Shown piece by piece: positions 1-7,487 of a DNA stretch of 64,000 nucleotides. This stretch comes from Candidatus Riflebacteria bacterium HGW-Riflebacteria-2 (lineage in GTDB: Bacteria > Muiribacteriota > Ozemobacteria > Ozemobacterales > Ozemobacteraceae), in the NCBI GenBank assembly GCA_002839435.1, contig PGYA01000023.1, forward strand, positions 1-64,000, written 5' to 3'. The position numbers and the translations under genes were made by a program. Within the stretch, counting starts at the first letter, position 1. The number at the start of each line of letters is the position of its first letter. The notes below the pieces were generated by a model that was given only the letters and a program-made list of their open reading frames with translations, made no database searches and was not told the origin of the DNA.

Positions 1-72
1 TTGCGAGGCCGTTCGATCAACCTCGAATGGCAGGTGGCAGCTCACACTCCCCGTCGAAACCAGGTCGCCCCC
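1..72 (-). ncRNA. ssrA: tmRNA (ssrA), 5' part, truncated by window start
   Basis: Read on the minus strand from about position 72, the sequence begins with GGGGG, then GCGACCT, then GGTTTCGACGGG. This matches the conserved tmRNA 5' end (GGGG followed 11-12 nt later by GGATTCGACGGG in known ssrA genes). A GGCCTCG stretch follows near positions 10-4, also a feature of many tmRNA 5' regions. tmRNA forms the tRNA-like acceptor with its 3' end and rescues stalled ribosomes through trans-translation. Only the 5' domain lies here; the tag reading frame, the pseudoknots and the 3' CCA end would be beyond position 1. The mature 5' end at 72 is inferred by alignment from memory. Confidence 0.8.
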
Positions 73-105
73 GGTTCGATGATTGTACAAACAACCACTA
101 CTAAC

Positions 106-134
106 AGTATAGATCAAAATTCACTCTAAAGCAA
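106..134 (-). promoter_or_regulatory. candidate sigma70 promoter of tmRNA
   Basis: On the minus strand, TTGCTT (134-129) and TATACT (111-106) are separated by 17 nt. The predicted start would be near 99, leaving a 5' leader of about 27 nt before the mature tmRNA end, consistent with RNase P processing. The call rests on matches and spacing only. Confidence 0.5.
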
Positions 135-165
135 GAAATAACACCGGTCAAACGACGACAGGGAA

Positions 166-954
166 TCAGCCCCGCGCAGTTTTCCAGTCATGCGGAAGCA
201 GCTCAGCCAGACTGACGGCGCAGCCCGCACGAATCAGCACCTCAGCCTGGATGTTGTCGGTATGCAACTGACTGATCATTTCACGACATCGGCCACAGGG
301 CGGCATTACCTCGCCATTCCAGTCGACCGCAACCATTCTGACCACCCGGCTCTCGCCGGCTGTTATCATGGCCGCGGCAGCAGCATGCTCGGCACAAAAA
401 CCCATCGAAGAAGCTGTGTCGATGCACACTCCCGTATAAACATTACCATCACCGGTCAACAGTGCTGCGCCGACGCCACCAGCTTCGGCATATTCAGTCA
501 GTCGCCGGGGATTGATCACTGATCGCGCCCGCGCGCAAAGTTCGCTAAAATCTGGAATTTGTGCAGCAGCTTCCCAACTGGCAGGCAGCTTAACCCATGG
601 CCGGCGCCAGGCAGGAGGGGCAAAATCATCCGGCCAGAATTCTGTTTGCCGACTGATCAAACCATCTTCAACAACATGAAAAGTGATCGCGCGACCTCTG
701 ATATCACCATCTGTGACCAGCACGTCTGTCACGACGTTATTGCCTTCACAAACCATACATACCACGTCGAACTGCCAGGCGCCTTTGGCGGGGTATCTGG
801 TATTGATCTCCGCAAAGTTAACGCGACCGCAGATCAACTCTGACGATTGCGGCCAGTGACATGTAAAATCTTCAGCCAGCCAGCGGCCGGCCGCGAAAAA
901 ATCGTTTGTCCGCATTGCCTGCCAGAACGACTCGACAACTTCACGTGGTGTCAT
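166..954 (-). CDS. NTF2-like (SnoaL) domain fused to cytidine deaminase-like domain
   Basis: 262 aa. The ATG at 954 is preceded by AGGAG at a normal distance; an upstream in-frame ATG at 1008 has no such site. Residues about 1-120 resemble the SnoaL/DUF4440 NTF2-like fold (EVVESFWQAM, a small-molecule-binding barrel). Residues about 130-262 are a zinc nucleoside deaminase of the CDA/blasticidin-S deaminase type, with the proton-relay motif CAEH and the zinc pair in PPCGRCRE. The expected role is hydrolytic deamination of cytidine, deoxycytidine or a modified or antibiotic nucleoside in the cytoplasm. The NTF2-like domain might bind substrate or form the oligomer; that is inference. The gene stands alone between the tmRNA and the histone-like gene, all on the minus strand. 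Confidence 0.8.
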   Translation of the reverse strand: MTPREVVESFWQAMRTNDFFAAGRWLAEDFTCHWPQSSELICGRVNFAEINTRYPAKGAWQFDVVCMVCEGNNVVTDVLVTDGDIRGRAITFHVVEDGLISRQTEFWPDDFAPPAWRRPWVKLPASWEAAAQIPDFSELCARARSVINPRRLTEYAEAGGVGAALLTGDGNVYTGVCIDTASSMGFCAEHAAAAAMITAGESRVVRMVAVDWNGEVMPPCGRCREMISQLHTDNIQAEVLIRAGCAVSLAELLPHDWKTARG

Positions 955-998
955 AGCACATCTCCTATTAGCTGTTCGCAAAACTCTACAGATCGAGC

Positions 999-1041
999 AA
1001 AAGCACATCGCCCCGCCGGCAGATGCCCGGCAGGGCGATGC
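999..1041 (-). terminator. intrinsic terminator of the histone-like gene
   Basis: A GC-rich inverted repeat (arms around 1003-1020 and 1025-1041, loop about ATCT) is followed on the minus strand by a short TTTT run at 1002-999. It sits just downstream of the histone-like gene stop at 1068 and before the deaminase start. Confidence 0.65.
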
Positions 1042-1067
1042 ACTAAAAGCATTTCTGCTCTATGTTA

Positions 1068-1622
1068 CTACTTGATACCGATTTTGATAATCTTTTTGAC
1101 CGGGGCAGCTGATACGGCTTTTTTGACAGCAGCTTTCTTGACAGCAGCTTTCTTGACGGCCGGTTTGGCGGCGGCTTTTTTGGCAGGAGCCTTTTTCACA
1201 GCAGCTTTCTTGGCAGGAGCAGCTTTCTTTACGGCAGCCTTTTTAGCAGGAGCTTTCTTGACAGCAGCTTTTTTAACAACAGCCTTTTTAACTGGAGCCT
1301 TCTTGACAGCAGCTTTCTTGGCGGGAGCCTTTTTGACTGCGGCTTTCTTGGCGGGAGCAGCTTTTTTAACAACGGCTTTTTTAACCGGAGCCTTCTTAAC
1401 AGCAGCTTTTTTGGCGGGAGCCTTTTTTACTGCGGCTTTCTTGGCTGGAGCGGCTTTTTTTACTACCGGCTTGGCAGCGACCTTTTTAGCTGGAGCTTTT
1501 TTGGCCGGAGCTTTTTTGGCCGGGGCCTTTTTCACCACGGCTTTTTTGGCCGGAGCGGCCTTGGCTGCAACAGCCTTTTTCTTGGTTTCGTCAACCTTGG
1601 ACTTGGACTTGGAAATCGCCAT
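1068..1622 (-). CDS. Lys/Ala-rich histone H1-like DNA-binding protein
   Basis: 184 aa. The start at 1622 follows AGGAGG (minus strand); the in-frame ATG at 1640 lies upstream of that site and is less likely. Beyond a short N-terminus ([16 protein letters not shown]) nearly the whole protein is made of [10 protein letters not shown] and APVKKA repeats, ending in a hydrophobic [10 protein letters not shown] tail. Such composition is typical of bacterial histone H1-like proteins (Hc1/Hc2, AlgP and BpH1 types) that bind DNA non-specifically and compact the nucleoid. No globular domain is visible. It is probably a monocistronic transcript with its own promoter and terminator. Repeat number probably varies between strains, as in Hc2 and AlgP. 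Confidence 0.85.
   Translation of the reverse strand: MAISKSKSKVDETKKKAVAAKAAPAKKAVVKKAPAKKAPAKKAPAKKVAAKPVVKKAAPAKKAAVKKAPAKKAAVKKAPVKKAVVKKAAPAKKAAVKKAPAKKAAVKKAPVKKAVVKKAAVKKAPAKKAAVKKAAPAKKAAVKKAPAKKAAAKPAVKKAAVKKAAVKKAVSAAPVKKIIKIGIK
1131..1560 (-). repeat. imperfect tandem repeats within the histone-like gene
   Basis: The region encodes reiterated GCnAAAAAAGC-type units (15-30 bp, alternating [10 protein letters not shown] modules). Codon usage varies between units (for example gctttcttg, gcttttttg and gcctttttg on the plus strand). This suggests old repeats that have partly diverged, and a possible site of slippage or recombination. Confidence 0.8.
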
Positions 1623-1732
1623 AATTCCTCCTGGAATCAAAAAATAATTGGTTTGAAAAACCTTATTAACATTTCAGATCAACGATGCTGTGAGTTTGAA
1701 TTTATATCGAGACAGGACTTCAGCATTGCAAA

Positions 1733-1761
1733 AGTATAATGAAAAGCTGCCAGTTACACAA
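1733..1761 (-). promoter_or_regulatory. candidate promoter of the histone-like gene
   Basis: On the minus strand, TTGTGT (1761-1756) and TATACT (1738-1733) are separated by 17 nt. This predicts an untranslated leader of roughly 100 nt. The -10 hexamer is the same as that proposed for the tmRNA. Confidence 0.4.
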
Positions 1762-2299
1762 CCCTGAGCTGATCAGAAAACTTCTTCAACTATTATCGGC
1801 TACCCGCATCGCCGGCGTAATAGGTAAAATAAAATATTTTTGCATCTGCTGATTTTTTTTTGGCTGACCGGCTTCCTGTCAGCAATTTGCCAATGTCAGC
1901 AACCCACCGGTTTGCCGGCTTGAAATCAGGCGACAGGCATAGATACAAGTTTTAACAAGCTCCACTAAAATTCCGAAGCGCTGAACTATATTCCAGAACC
2001 TTGTAAAAGTGTAACTCCACAAACGCACGTCAATCCCTGAATGGCCGGCAAAGCGTCCATCAAAGCACCCTTATATTTATTTGCTGCACCTGACAATGAC
2101 CTGCTCCGCACACCCTACAGAAACGCCGTCAGTCAAAAGCTATACATCCAGAATAGTTCAGCAGAAGCCTATCTGAAGCATATCTGTTTACACGAAGATG
2201 GCTGAGAGTCGTCTCCAATAAGAAGGTATGCCGGTGCTTGAATTCGGTATTATTTTATGATACAAAATTGGTAGTCTTATAGCGAGGGTTTTAAAATTT
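1762..2299. other. intergenic region without a recognisable gene
   Basis: About 540 bp between the divergent histone-like gene and the RND operon. I see no convincing reading frame or tRNA-like fold. It contains a T9 run near 1853-1861, a small hairpin (GCTGAC/GTCAGC, about 1863-1884) and a CCGG-TTTG-CCGG palindrome near 1907-1918. The RND promoter is presumably in the last 100 bp, but no strong hexamer pair is obvious there. Confidence 0.5.
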
Positions 2300-5200
2300 A
2301 TGAACAATGACAACACCAACGAACCCCAGGGGTTTATCGCCGGCACAGTCAGGGCTTTTCTGACCGGGCCGCTGTCGATTCTGCTGATCGTGTTCGCAAT
2401 TATCGCCGGAAGCATGGCCATTTTCATGACACCGCGCGAAGAAGAGCCTCAGATAGTTGTGCCGATGGTCGATATCTACGTCGCCTTCCCGGGACACTCT
2501 CCGCGGGAAGTAGAAGAACTGGTCACGCGACCGCTAGAAAAACTGATGTGGCAGATAGATGGCATCGAGCACGTCTATTCGATGAGTCGCCGCGACCAGT
2601 CGATGGTGACTGTCCGCTTTTACGTCGGGCAGGATCGCGACCGCGCCATGGTCAAGATTCGCGACAAAATTGACGGCAACAAAGACACAGTGCCGCCTGG
2701 AGTCCAGAACTGGGTAGTCAAACCGGTCGAAATCGATGACGTGCCCATCGTCACTCTCACGCTTACCTCACCGGAAACCAGTCCGTCCGAGCTGCGCCGC
2801 ATTGCTGAAGAAGCCGAAGCCCGCCTCGCCGGGGTGCGAAACGTATTCAGATCAGAGATTCACGGCGGTTATCGTCGAGAATTCAGAATCGAAGCGAATC
2901 AAACCCGCATGCAGGCGCTGGGCATCTGCTTTGCCGATATCTTCATGGCGGTGGCCGGCAACAACTACACTGCCGACTGCGGGCGCATAATCGAAGGCAA
3001 CAACAGCATGCGCATTCTGGCCGGCAACTCAATCAAATCGGTTGCAGAAATAGCACGCATTCCAATCAGATCGAGCGAGGGCCGGGCCGTTTATATTGAA
3101 GACGTAGCCAGTATTCTCGACACAGTCAACGAACCCGACTGGTATCACCACTCAACCTGGGGCGACGCTGCCAACCGCGACGGTTCCGGCGAACGCCACC
3201 CGGCTGTCACCCTCTCATTCAGCAAGAAAAAGGGAACCAACGCCGTCGATGTCGCCCGCGAAATTATCGCCGAAGCTGAAAAGCTCAAGGGCAAGGTCAT
3301 TCCGCCAGAAGTTGATATGATTGTCAGCCGCAACTACGGTGAAACCGCCAACGACAAGGTCAACGAACTGCTTTCGAGCATGCTTTTCGCGATTCTGACG
3401 GTTGTCGGCCTGATGGCATTCACCATGGGCTGGCGCGCCGCTGTAGTAGTTGGTTTGTCAGTTCCGGTCAGTTTCGCGCTGGCTCTGTTTATCAACCTTA
3501 TCGCCGGCTTCACCATCAACCGCGTCACCCTGTTCGCGCTGATACTCAGCCTCGGCCTGGTTGTCGATGATCCGATCACCAACGTCGACAACATTCAACG
3601 CCACCTGCAGATGGGCAAAGAGCCTCCGGAAAAAGCCACTGTCAGCGCGGTAATGGAAGTAATTGTGCCGGTCATCATGTCGACACTGGCGATCATCGTG
3701 TCGTTCACTCCAATGTTCTTCATCACCGGCATGATGGGGCCGTATATGGGGCCAATGGCGATAAACGTTCCGCTTACCGTAACCTTTTCGACCCTGTGCG
3801 CACTGACCTTTGTGCCATGGGTCGGCTACAAGCTGTTGCAGGGAAATAAAAACGGGGGCGGCGAGGAAAACGACGGGGTGCCGCCATGGATCAGGCGCTT
3901 CTATCGCTGGCTGATCTCGCCATTTCTCAAGCGGCGCAACGCGATTTTGTTGATGATCGCTATCTTCGCGATGCTTGGCGCTTCCGGTCTTCTTATGCTG
4001 TTCAGGAAGGTGCCACTGAAGATGCTGCCATTCGACAATAAAGATGAGCTGCAGCTGATCGTTGACATGCCGGAAGGATCTTCGCTTGAATACACCGACC
4101 GTGCGGTGCGCGAATTCGAAAAGTATCTCGCCCGCGTCAATGAAGTCAAAAGCGTTCAATCCTACGTCGGCATACCGGCACCGATAGATTTCAACGGTCT
4201 GGTGCGCCATTACAATCTCAGACGCAACAGCAACAATGCTGATATTCGTATAAACCTGGCCGGCAAGCACACGCGCAAACAGCAGAGCCATGCCATAGCG
4301 CTGCGCCTGCGCAACGACCTGACCGCCATCGCCGAAAAATACAATGCCGTGGTCAGTATAGTCGAAATTCCGCCCGGCCCGCCGGTTTTCTCGACGCTCA
4401 CCGTCGAAATCTACGGCGACGAAGACCGCAGCTACGACGAACTTATCGCTGGCGCCGAATTCTTGCAGCAGCAACTAAAAGAAGAAGACAGCGTGCATAT
4501 AGCCCAGATCGACAATATGAACGAAAGCGAGCACGACCGCATCGTCTTCATACCCGATGTACAAAAAGCGGCCATGCACGGCCTTTCTGCCATGTCGTTA
4601 CAGCAGGCTCTCTCTCAGGCCCTCAGAGGCAATATAGCCGGCATCGCACATATAGCCAATGAACGCGAACCAGTGCTGATAAAGATACGGCTGCCGCTGG
4701 CTGAACGCAACAATCTCAACCGTCTCAGCGAGATAAGCCTGCGCGACCGCTCGGGCAAACTCGTTTCGCTCGGCGAACTTGGCGAATTCAAGAGAGAAAA
4801 AGAAGAACAGGTCATTCAGCACAAGAACCTGCGCCCGGTAGTGTTCGTTACCGCTGAATGTGTGGGCCGACCGCCGGCCGAGATCATTTTCGACATGCAC
4901 CAGCGCCTGCGCGACAACCCGTTGCCACCAGGAATCACGGCTGAATGGGCGGGCGAAGGCGAATGGGAAATCACCGTGCGCGTGTTCCGCGATCTCGGCA
5001 TCGCTTTCGGCATAGCGATGATTGGCATCTATCTGCTGCTGGCAGTGCAGATGAACAACTTCATCATGCCATTGCTGGTCATGTCAGCTATTCCGCTCAC
5101 CATAATCGGTATCGCACCCGGCTTCTACCTGCTCAACCTCCTGGCATCCGATGTTGTCGGCGGATACCCCGACCCGATATTCTTCACTGCCACTGCGATG

Positions 5201-5542
5201 ATCGGCATGATCGCGCTCGGCGGCATAGTTATCAGAAACAGCGTGGTTCTTATCGAATTCATTCAGGATTCAGTAAAACAGGGGAAACCACTTAAAGAAG
5301 CGATTCTGGAAAGCGGCGCCGTACGCTTCAGGCCGATAGTTCTGACTGCAGCAACCACGCTGCTTGGTGCCTGGCCGATTACGCTCGATCCCATATTCTC
5401 AGGACTGGCCTGGTCACTGATCTTCGGCCTGCTTGCCAGTACTGCGTTTACTCTACTGGTTGTTCCGACCATCTACTACTTCAGCCAGGCGACAGACCAG
5501 CCGGCTACAGCTGTTAATACCAACAAGGAGGTTCAGTCATGA
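2300..5542 (+). CDS. RND-family efflux transporter, inner-membrane pump
   Basis: 1080 aa, the usual length for AcrB/HAE1-type pumps. It has TM1 near residues 15-35, a large periplasmic porter loop, a TM2-TM6 cluster from about 355 to 515, a second porter loop and a C-terminal TM7-TM12 cluster from about 890 to 1060. The proton-relay Asp pair D423-D424 in TM4 (LGLVVDDPI) is intact. TM10 carries GGIVIRNSVVLIEF, with Arg where AcrB has Lys. The protein should export lipophilic compounds or ions from periplasm to outer membrane at the expense of proton influx. The motif pattern resembles HAE-type more than CzcA-type, but the substrate cannot be read. It overlaps the adaptor gene by 4 nt (ATGA). 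No TolC-like gene is adjacent, so the outer-membrane channel is probably encoded elsewhere. Confidence 0.93.
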   Translation: MNNDNTNEPQGFIAGTVRAFLTGPLSILLIVFAIIAGSMAIFMTPREEEPQIVVPMVDIYVAFPGHSPREVEELVTRPLEKLMWQIDGIEHVYSMSRRDQSMVTVRFYVGQDRDRAMVKIRDKIDGNKDTVPPGVQNWVVKPVEIDDVPIVTLTLTSPETSPSELRRIAEEAEARLAGVRNVFRSEIHGGYRREFRIEANQTRMQALGICFADIFMAVAGNNYTADCGRIIEGNNSMRILAGNSIKSVAEIARIPIRSSEGRAVYIEDVASILDTVNEPDWYHHSTWGDAANRDGSGERHPAVTLSFSKKKGTNAVDVAREIIAEAEKLKGKVIPPEVDMIVSRNYGETANDKVNELLSSMLFAILTVVGLMAFTMGWRAAVVVGLSVPVSFALALFINLIAGFTINRVTLFALILSLGLVVDDPITNVDNIQRHLQMGKEPPEKATVSAVMEVIVPVIMSTLAIIVSFTPMFFITGMMGPYMGPMAINVPLTVTFSTLCALTFVPWVGYKLLQGNKNGGGEENDGVPPWIRRFYRWLISPFLKRRNAILLMIAIFAMLGASGLLMLFRKVPLKMLPFDNKDELQLIVDMPEGSSLEYTDRAVREFEKYLARVNEVKSVQSYVGIPAPIDFNGLVRHYNLRRNSNNADIRINLAGKHTRKQQSHAIALRLRNDLTAIAEKYNAVVSIVEIPPGPPVFSTLTVEIYGDEDRSYDELIAGAEFLQQQLKEEDSVHIAQIDNMNESEHDRIVFIPDVQKAAMHGLSAMSLQQALSQALRGNIAGIAHIANEREPVLIKIRLPLAERNNLNRLSEISLRDRSGKLVSLGELGEFKREKEEQVIQHKNLRPVVFVTAECVGRPPAEIIFDMHQRLRDNPLPPGITAEWAGEGEWEITVRVFRDLGIAFGIAMIGIYLLLAVQMNNFIMPLLVMSAIPLTIIGIAPGFYLLNLLASDVVGGYPDPIFFTATAMIGMIALGGIVIRNSVVLIEFIQDSVKQGKPLKEAILESGAVRFRPIVLTAATTLLGAWPITLDPIFSGLAWSLIFGLLASTAFTLLVVPTIYYFSQATDQPATAVNTNKEVQS

Positions 5543-6714
5543 GTGAGACCCCGAACAAAACCGCTACTAAAACCAGGTTTGGCAGATATATTGGCCCGGT
5601 CGTCGGTGTCAGTGCGCTGCTTCTTTTGATGATGTTCCAGGGTGGTTTCTTTGCCAGCGGACAGATTGTGCCCGGCATCAATCTCGAAAAGCCGCAGAAC
5701 ATCGGCGAGACGCTCAACGTCGCCGAAACCGGACGGCCAGATTATTACCGGGCGATCGGCACAGTACGAAGCCGCAACGAGATAGACATCATGCCGCGTA
5801 TCGTCGCGCGCATCACCGAAATCAAAGTGCGCAGCGGCGACCTCGTTAAGGCCGGCGATGTACTGGCCGTGCTCGATGCCCAGGATCTCACCGCCGGCGT
5901 TGCTCAAAGCCAGGATCAGTTGCGGGCAGCCAACGCTGCCGTGGCAGCCGCTGACGAGCAGGTCAAGTCAGCCCGTGCCGTGCTTGACATGGCAGCCAAA
6001 GACCTCGAAAGAAACAAGTCACTGTTCGAAAAGAATGCGATTTCGCGCCGCGACTACGATCAGGCGATCACTGCCCACAAACAGGCAGAAGCAGGGCTGC
6101 AGCAGGCTAACCAGCAGCGTTCAGGCGCAGCTGCCAATGCCGCGGCGGTATCTCAGGGCATCAGACAGGCGCAGGCCGGTCTCGGATATGCCACGCTCAA
6201 CAGCCCGATCGACGCAGTGGTTGGTGAAAGACTGGCTGATCCGGGCGATCTCGGCAATCCAGCAACGGTCATGCTCAGACTGTTCGACCCCGAAACACTG
6301 CTGCTCGAAGTACCGGTGCGTGAGTCGCTGGTAAAAGAGGTCGTCATCGAATCACAGGTTGAATATGAAGTGCCGGCACTTGGCAGCAGTTACAAAGGCA
6401 CGGTCAGAGAGATCGTCCCAGCGGTCGATCCGCACAGTCGTACCTTTCTCGTCAAAGTCTGCATCGAGAATGCAGGCGGCCTGATTCCGGGAATGTTCGG
6501 TACAATCAAGATCCCGCTCAAAACCGAGAAAAAAGTCATAATAATTCCGGAATCTGCTATAATCAGAACCGGTCAGCTTGAATCAGTAGTCGAGGTAGTT
6601 AACGGCAGACTACTGCGAAGGCAGATCAGAAGCATCGATGCCGGCAACGGCATGCGCGAAGTGATTTCCGGTCTCAAAGCCGGCCAGATCATTCAGGGAA
6701 GTCCCAGAAGCTGA
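5539..6714 (+). CDS. RND periplasmic adaptor subunit (membrane fusion protein)
   Basis: 391 aa, HlyD/AcrA family. A single N-terminal hydrophobic segment at about residues 15-38 acts as membrane anchor or signal. A biotinyl-lipoyl half-motif follows ([17 protein letters not shown], then [21 protein letters not shown]), then a coiled-coil hairpin at about 105-200 rich in Ala, Gln and Lys. The second lipoyl half ([23 protein letters not shown]) and a C-terminal beta-barrel and membrane-proximal domain ([10 protein letters not shown]) follow. It links the inner-membrane pump to an outer-membrane channel. The start overlaps the pump stop codon and is preceded by AAGGAGG. The order pump then adaptor is the reverse of the common acrAB order. 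Confidence 0.92.
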   Translation: MSETPNKTATKTRFGRYIGPVVGVSALLLLMMFQGGFFASGQIVPGINLEKPQNIGETLNVAETGRPDYYRAIGTVRSRNEIDIMPRIVARITEIKVRSGDLVKAGDVLAVLDAQDLTAGVAQSQDQLRAANAAVAAADEQVKSARAVLDMAAKDLERNKSLFEKNAISRRDYDQAITAHKQAEAGLQQANQQRSGAAANAAAVSQGIRQAQAGLGYATLNSPIDAVVGERLADPGDLGNPATVMLRLFDPETLLLEVPVRESLVKEVVIESQVEYEVPALGSSYKGTVREIVPAVDPHSRTFLVKVCIENAGGLIPGMFGTIKIPLKTEKKVIIIPESAIIRTGQLESVVEVVNGRLLRRQIRSIDAGNGMREVISGLKAGQIIQGSPRS

Positions 6715-6760
6715 ACGAGCTTCTGTCTATATCAACACTAAATCTCCAGGAGGAAACGTA

Positions 6761-7354
6761 ATGAGCAAACAGTTAAAAGGCACAAAGACCGCCGAAAATC
6801 TCATGAAGGCTTTCGCCGGTGAATGCCAGGCCCGCACCCGCTATACCTATTATGCGTCTGTTGCCAAAAAAGAAGGTTTTTTGCAGATCGCCGACATTTT
6901 TATTGAAACGGCTGAAAACGAAAAGGAACATGCCAAGGTGTTCATGAAACAGCTGCTGAAATATGGCATGGACGGCGAAGTAGTGGTCATCAACAACGCC
7001 GGCTACCCGGTAGCTTATGCTGATACCCTCAAAAACCTTCAATATGCCGCCGACGGCGAAAAAGAAGAATGGTCAGACCTCTACACCGGTTTTGCCAAAG
7101 CCGCTGAAGAAGAAGGCTTTGCCGATATCGCCGCCGTTTTCAAGAATGTTGCCAAGGTCGAAGAAAGACACGAGGCGCGCTATCGCAAGCTGCACAAAAA
7201 CGTGCAGGAACACAGCGTTTTCAAAAAAGACGGCAAGGTTTACTGGAAGTGCAACAACTGCGGGCATATAGTCGAAAGCATCGAAGCTCCGCCGAAATGC
7301 CCGGTCTGCGATCACGGCCGCGAACATTTCCAGGTCTGGGTCGAAAATTACTGA
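6761..7354 (+). CDS. rbr: rubrerythrin
   Basis: 197 aa, typical rubrerythrin length. The N-terminal ferritin-like four-helix domain (about 1-140) carries the diiron ligand motifs ([26 protein letters not shown], and a second pair AAEEEGF and [10 protein letters not shown]). The C-terminal rubredoxin-like domain has two CxxC pairs (CNNCGH and CPVCDH) for a Fe(SCys)4 centre. It reduces hydrogen peroxide to water in the cytoplasm of anaerobes and microaerophiles, drawing electrons from rubredoxin or NAD(P)H-dependent donors. The ATG has AGGAGG upstream. The gene is separate from the pump operon (46 nt gap) and ends in a strong terminator. Confidence 0.95.
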   Translation: MSKQLKGTKTAENLMKAFAGECQARTRYTYYASVAKKEGFLQIADIFIETAENEKEHAKVFMKQLLKYGMDGEVVVINNAGYPVAYADTLKNLQYAADGEKEEWSDLYTGFAKAAEEEGFADIAAVFKNVAKVEERHEARYRKLHKNVQEHSVFKKDGKVYWKCNNCGHIVESIEAPPKCPVCDHGREHFQVWVENY

Positions 7355-7373
7355 TTCTGGCTGATGCAGCTAC

Positions 7374-7408
7374 AAAAAAGACCGCCGGTGACCCGGCGGT
7401 CTTTTTTA
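7374..7408 (+). terminator. rho-independent terminator after rubrerythrin
   Basis: A-run, then GACCGCCGG, loop TGAC, CCGGCGGTC, then TTTTTT: a perfect 9-bp GC stem with flanking A and T tracts. It ends the rubrerythrin transcript before the phosphatase array. Confidence 0.93.
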
Positions 7409-7436
7409 TGTGAATAAATGTCATTCAGCGCGTAGC

Positions 7437-7454
7437 GATTACGATTACGATTAC
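7437..7454. repeat. GATTAC hexamer repeated three times
   Basis: Three perfect GATTAC copies lie just upstream of the first phosphatase gene, in its probable promoter or leader. It may be a simple-sequence repeat able to vary in length, or a factor binding site; nothing else supports either idea. Confidence 0.6.
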
Positions 7455-7487
7455 GAAGAGAGAAGAAGGATATGATAAGATAGACAG

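Noticed and set aside
1..100. tRNA gene at the window start
   Set aside because: The GGTTCGAT element is not followed by a pairing arm; the minus-strand tmRNA match explains the region better.
1131..1560. Repeat tract as a CRISPR array
   Set aside because: Units are coding, in frame, of irregular length and without unique spacers.
847..1647. Long plus-strand frame with Phe/Leu/Ala/Gly repeats
   Set aside because: It is the exact antisense of the Lys/Ala repeat gene; its repeats come from that gene, and it has no ribosome site.
3458..4474. 338-aa minus-strand frame inside the RND pump gene
   Set aside because: Antisense shadow of a clear, complete RND pump; no domain or ribosome site.
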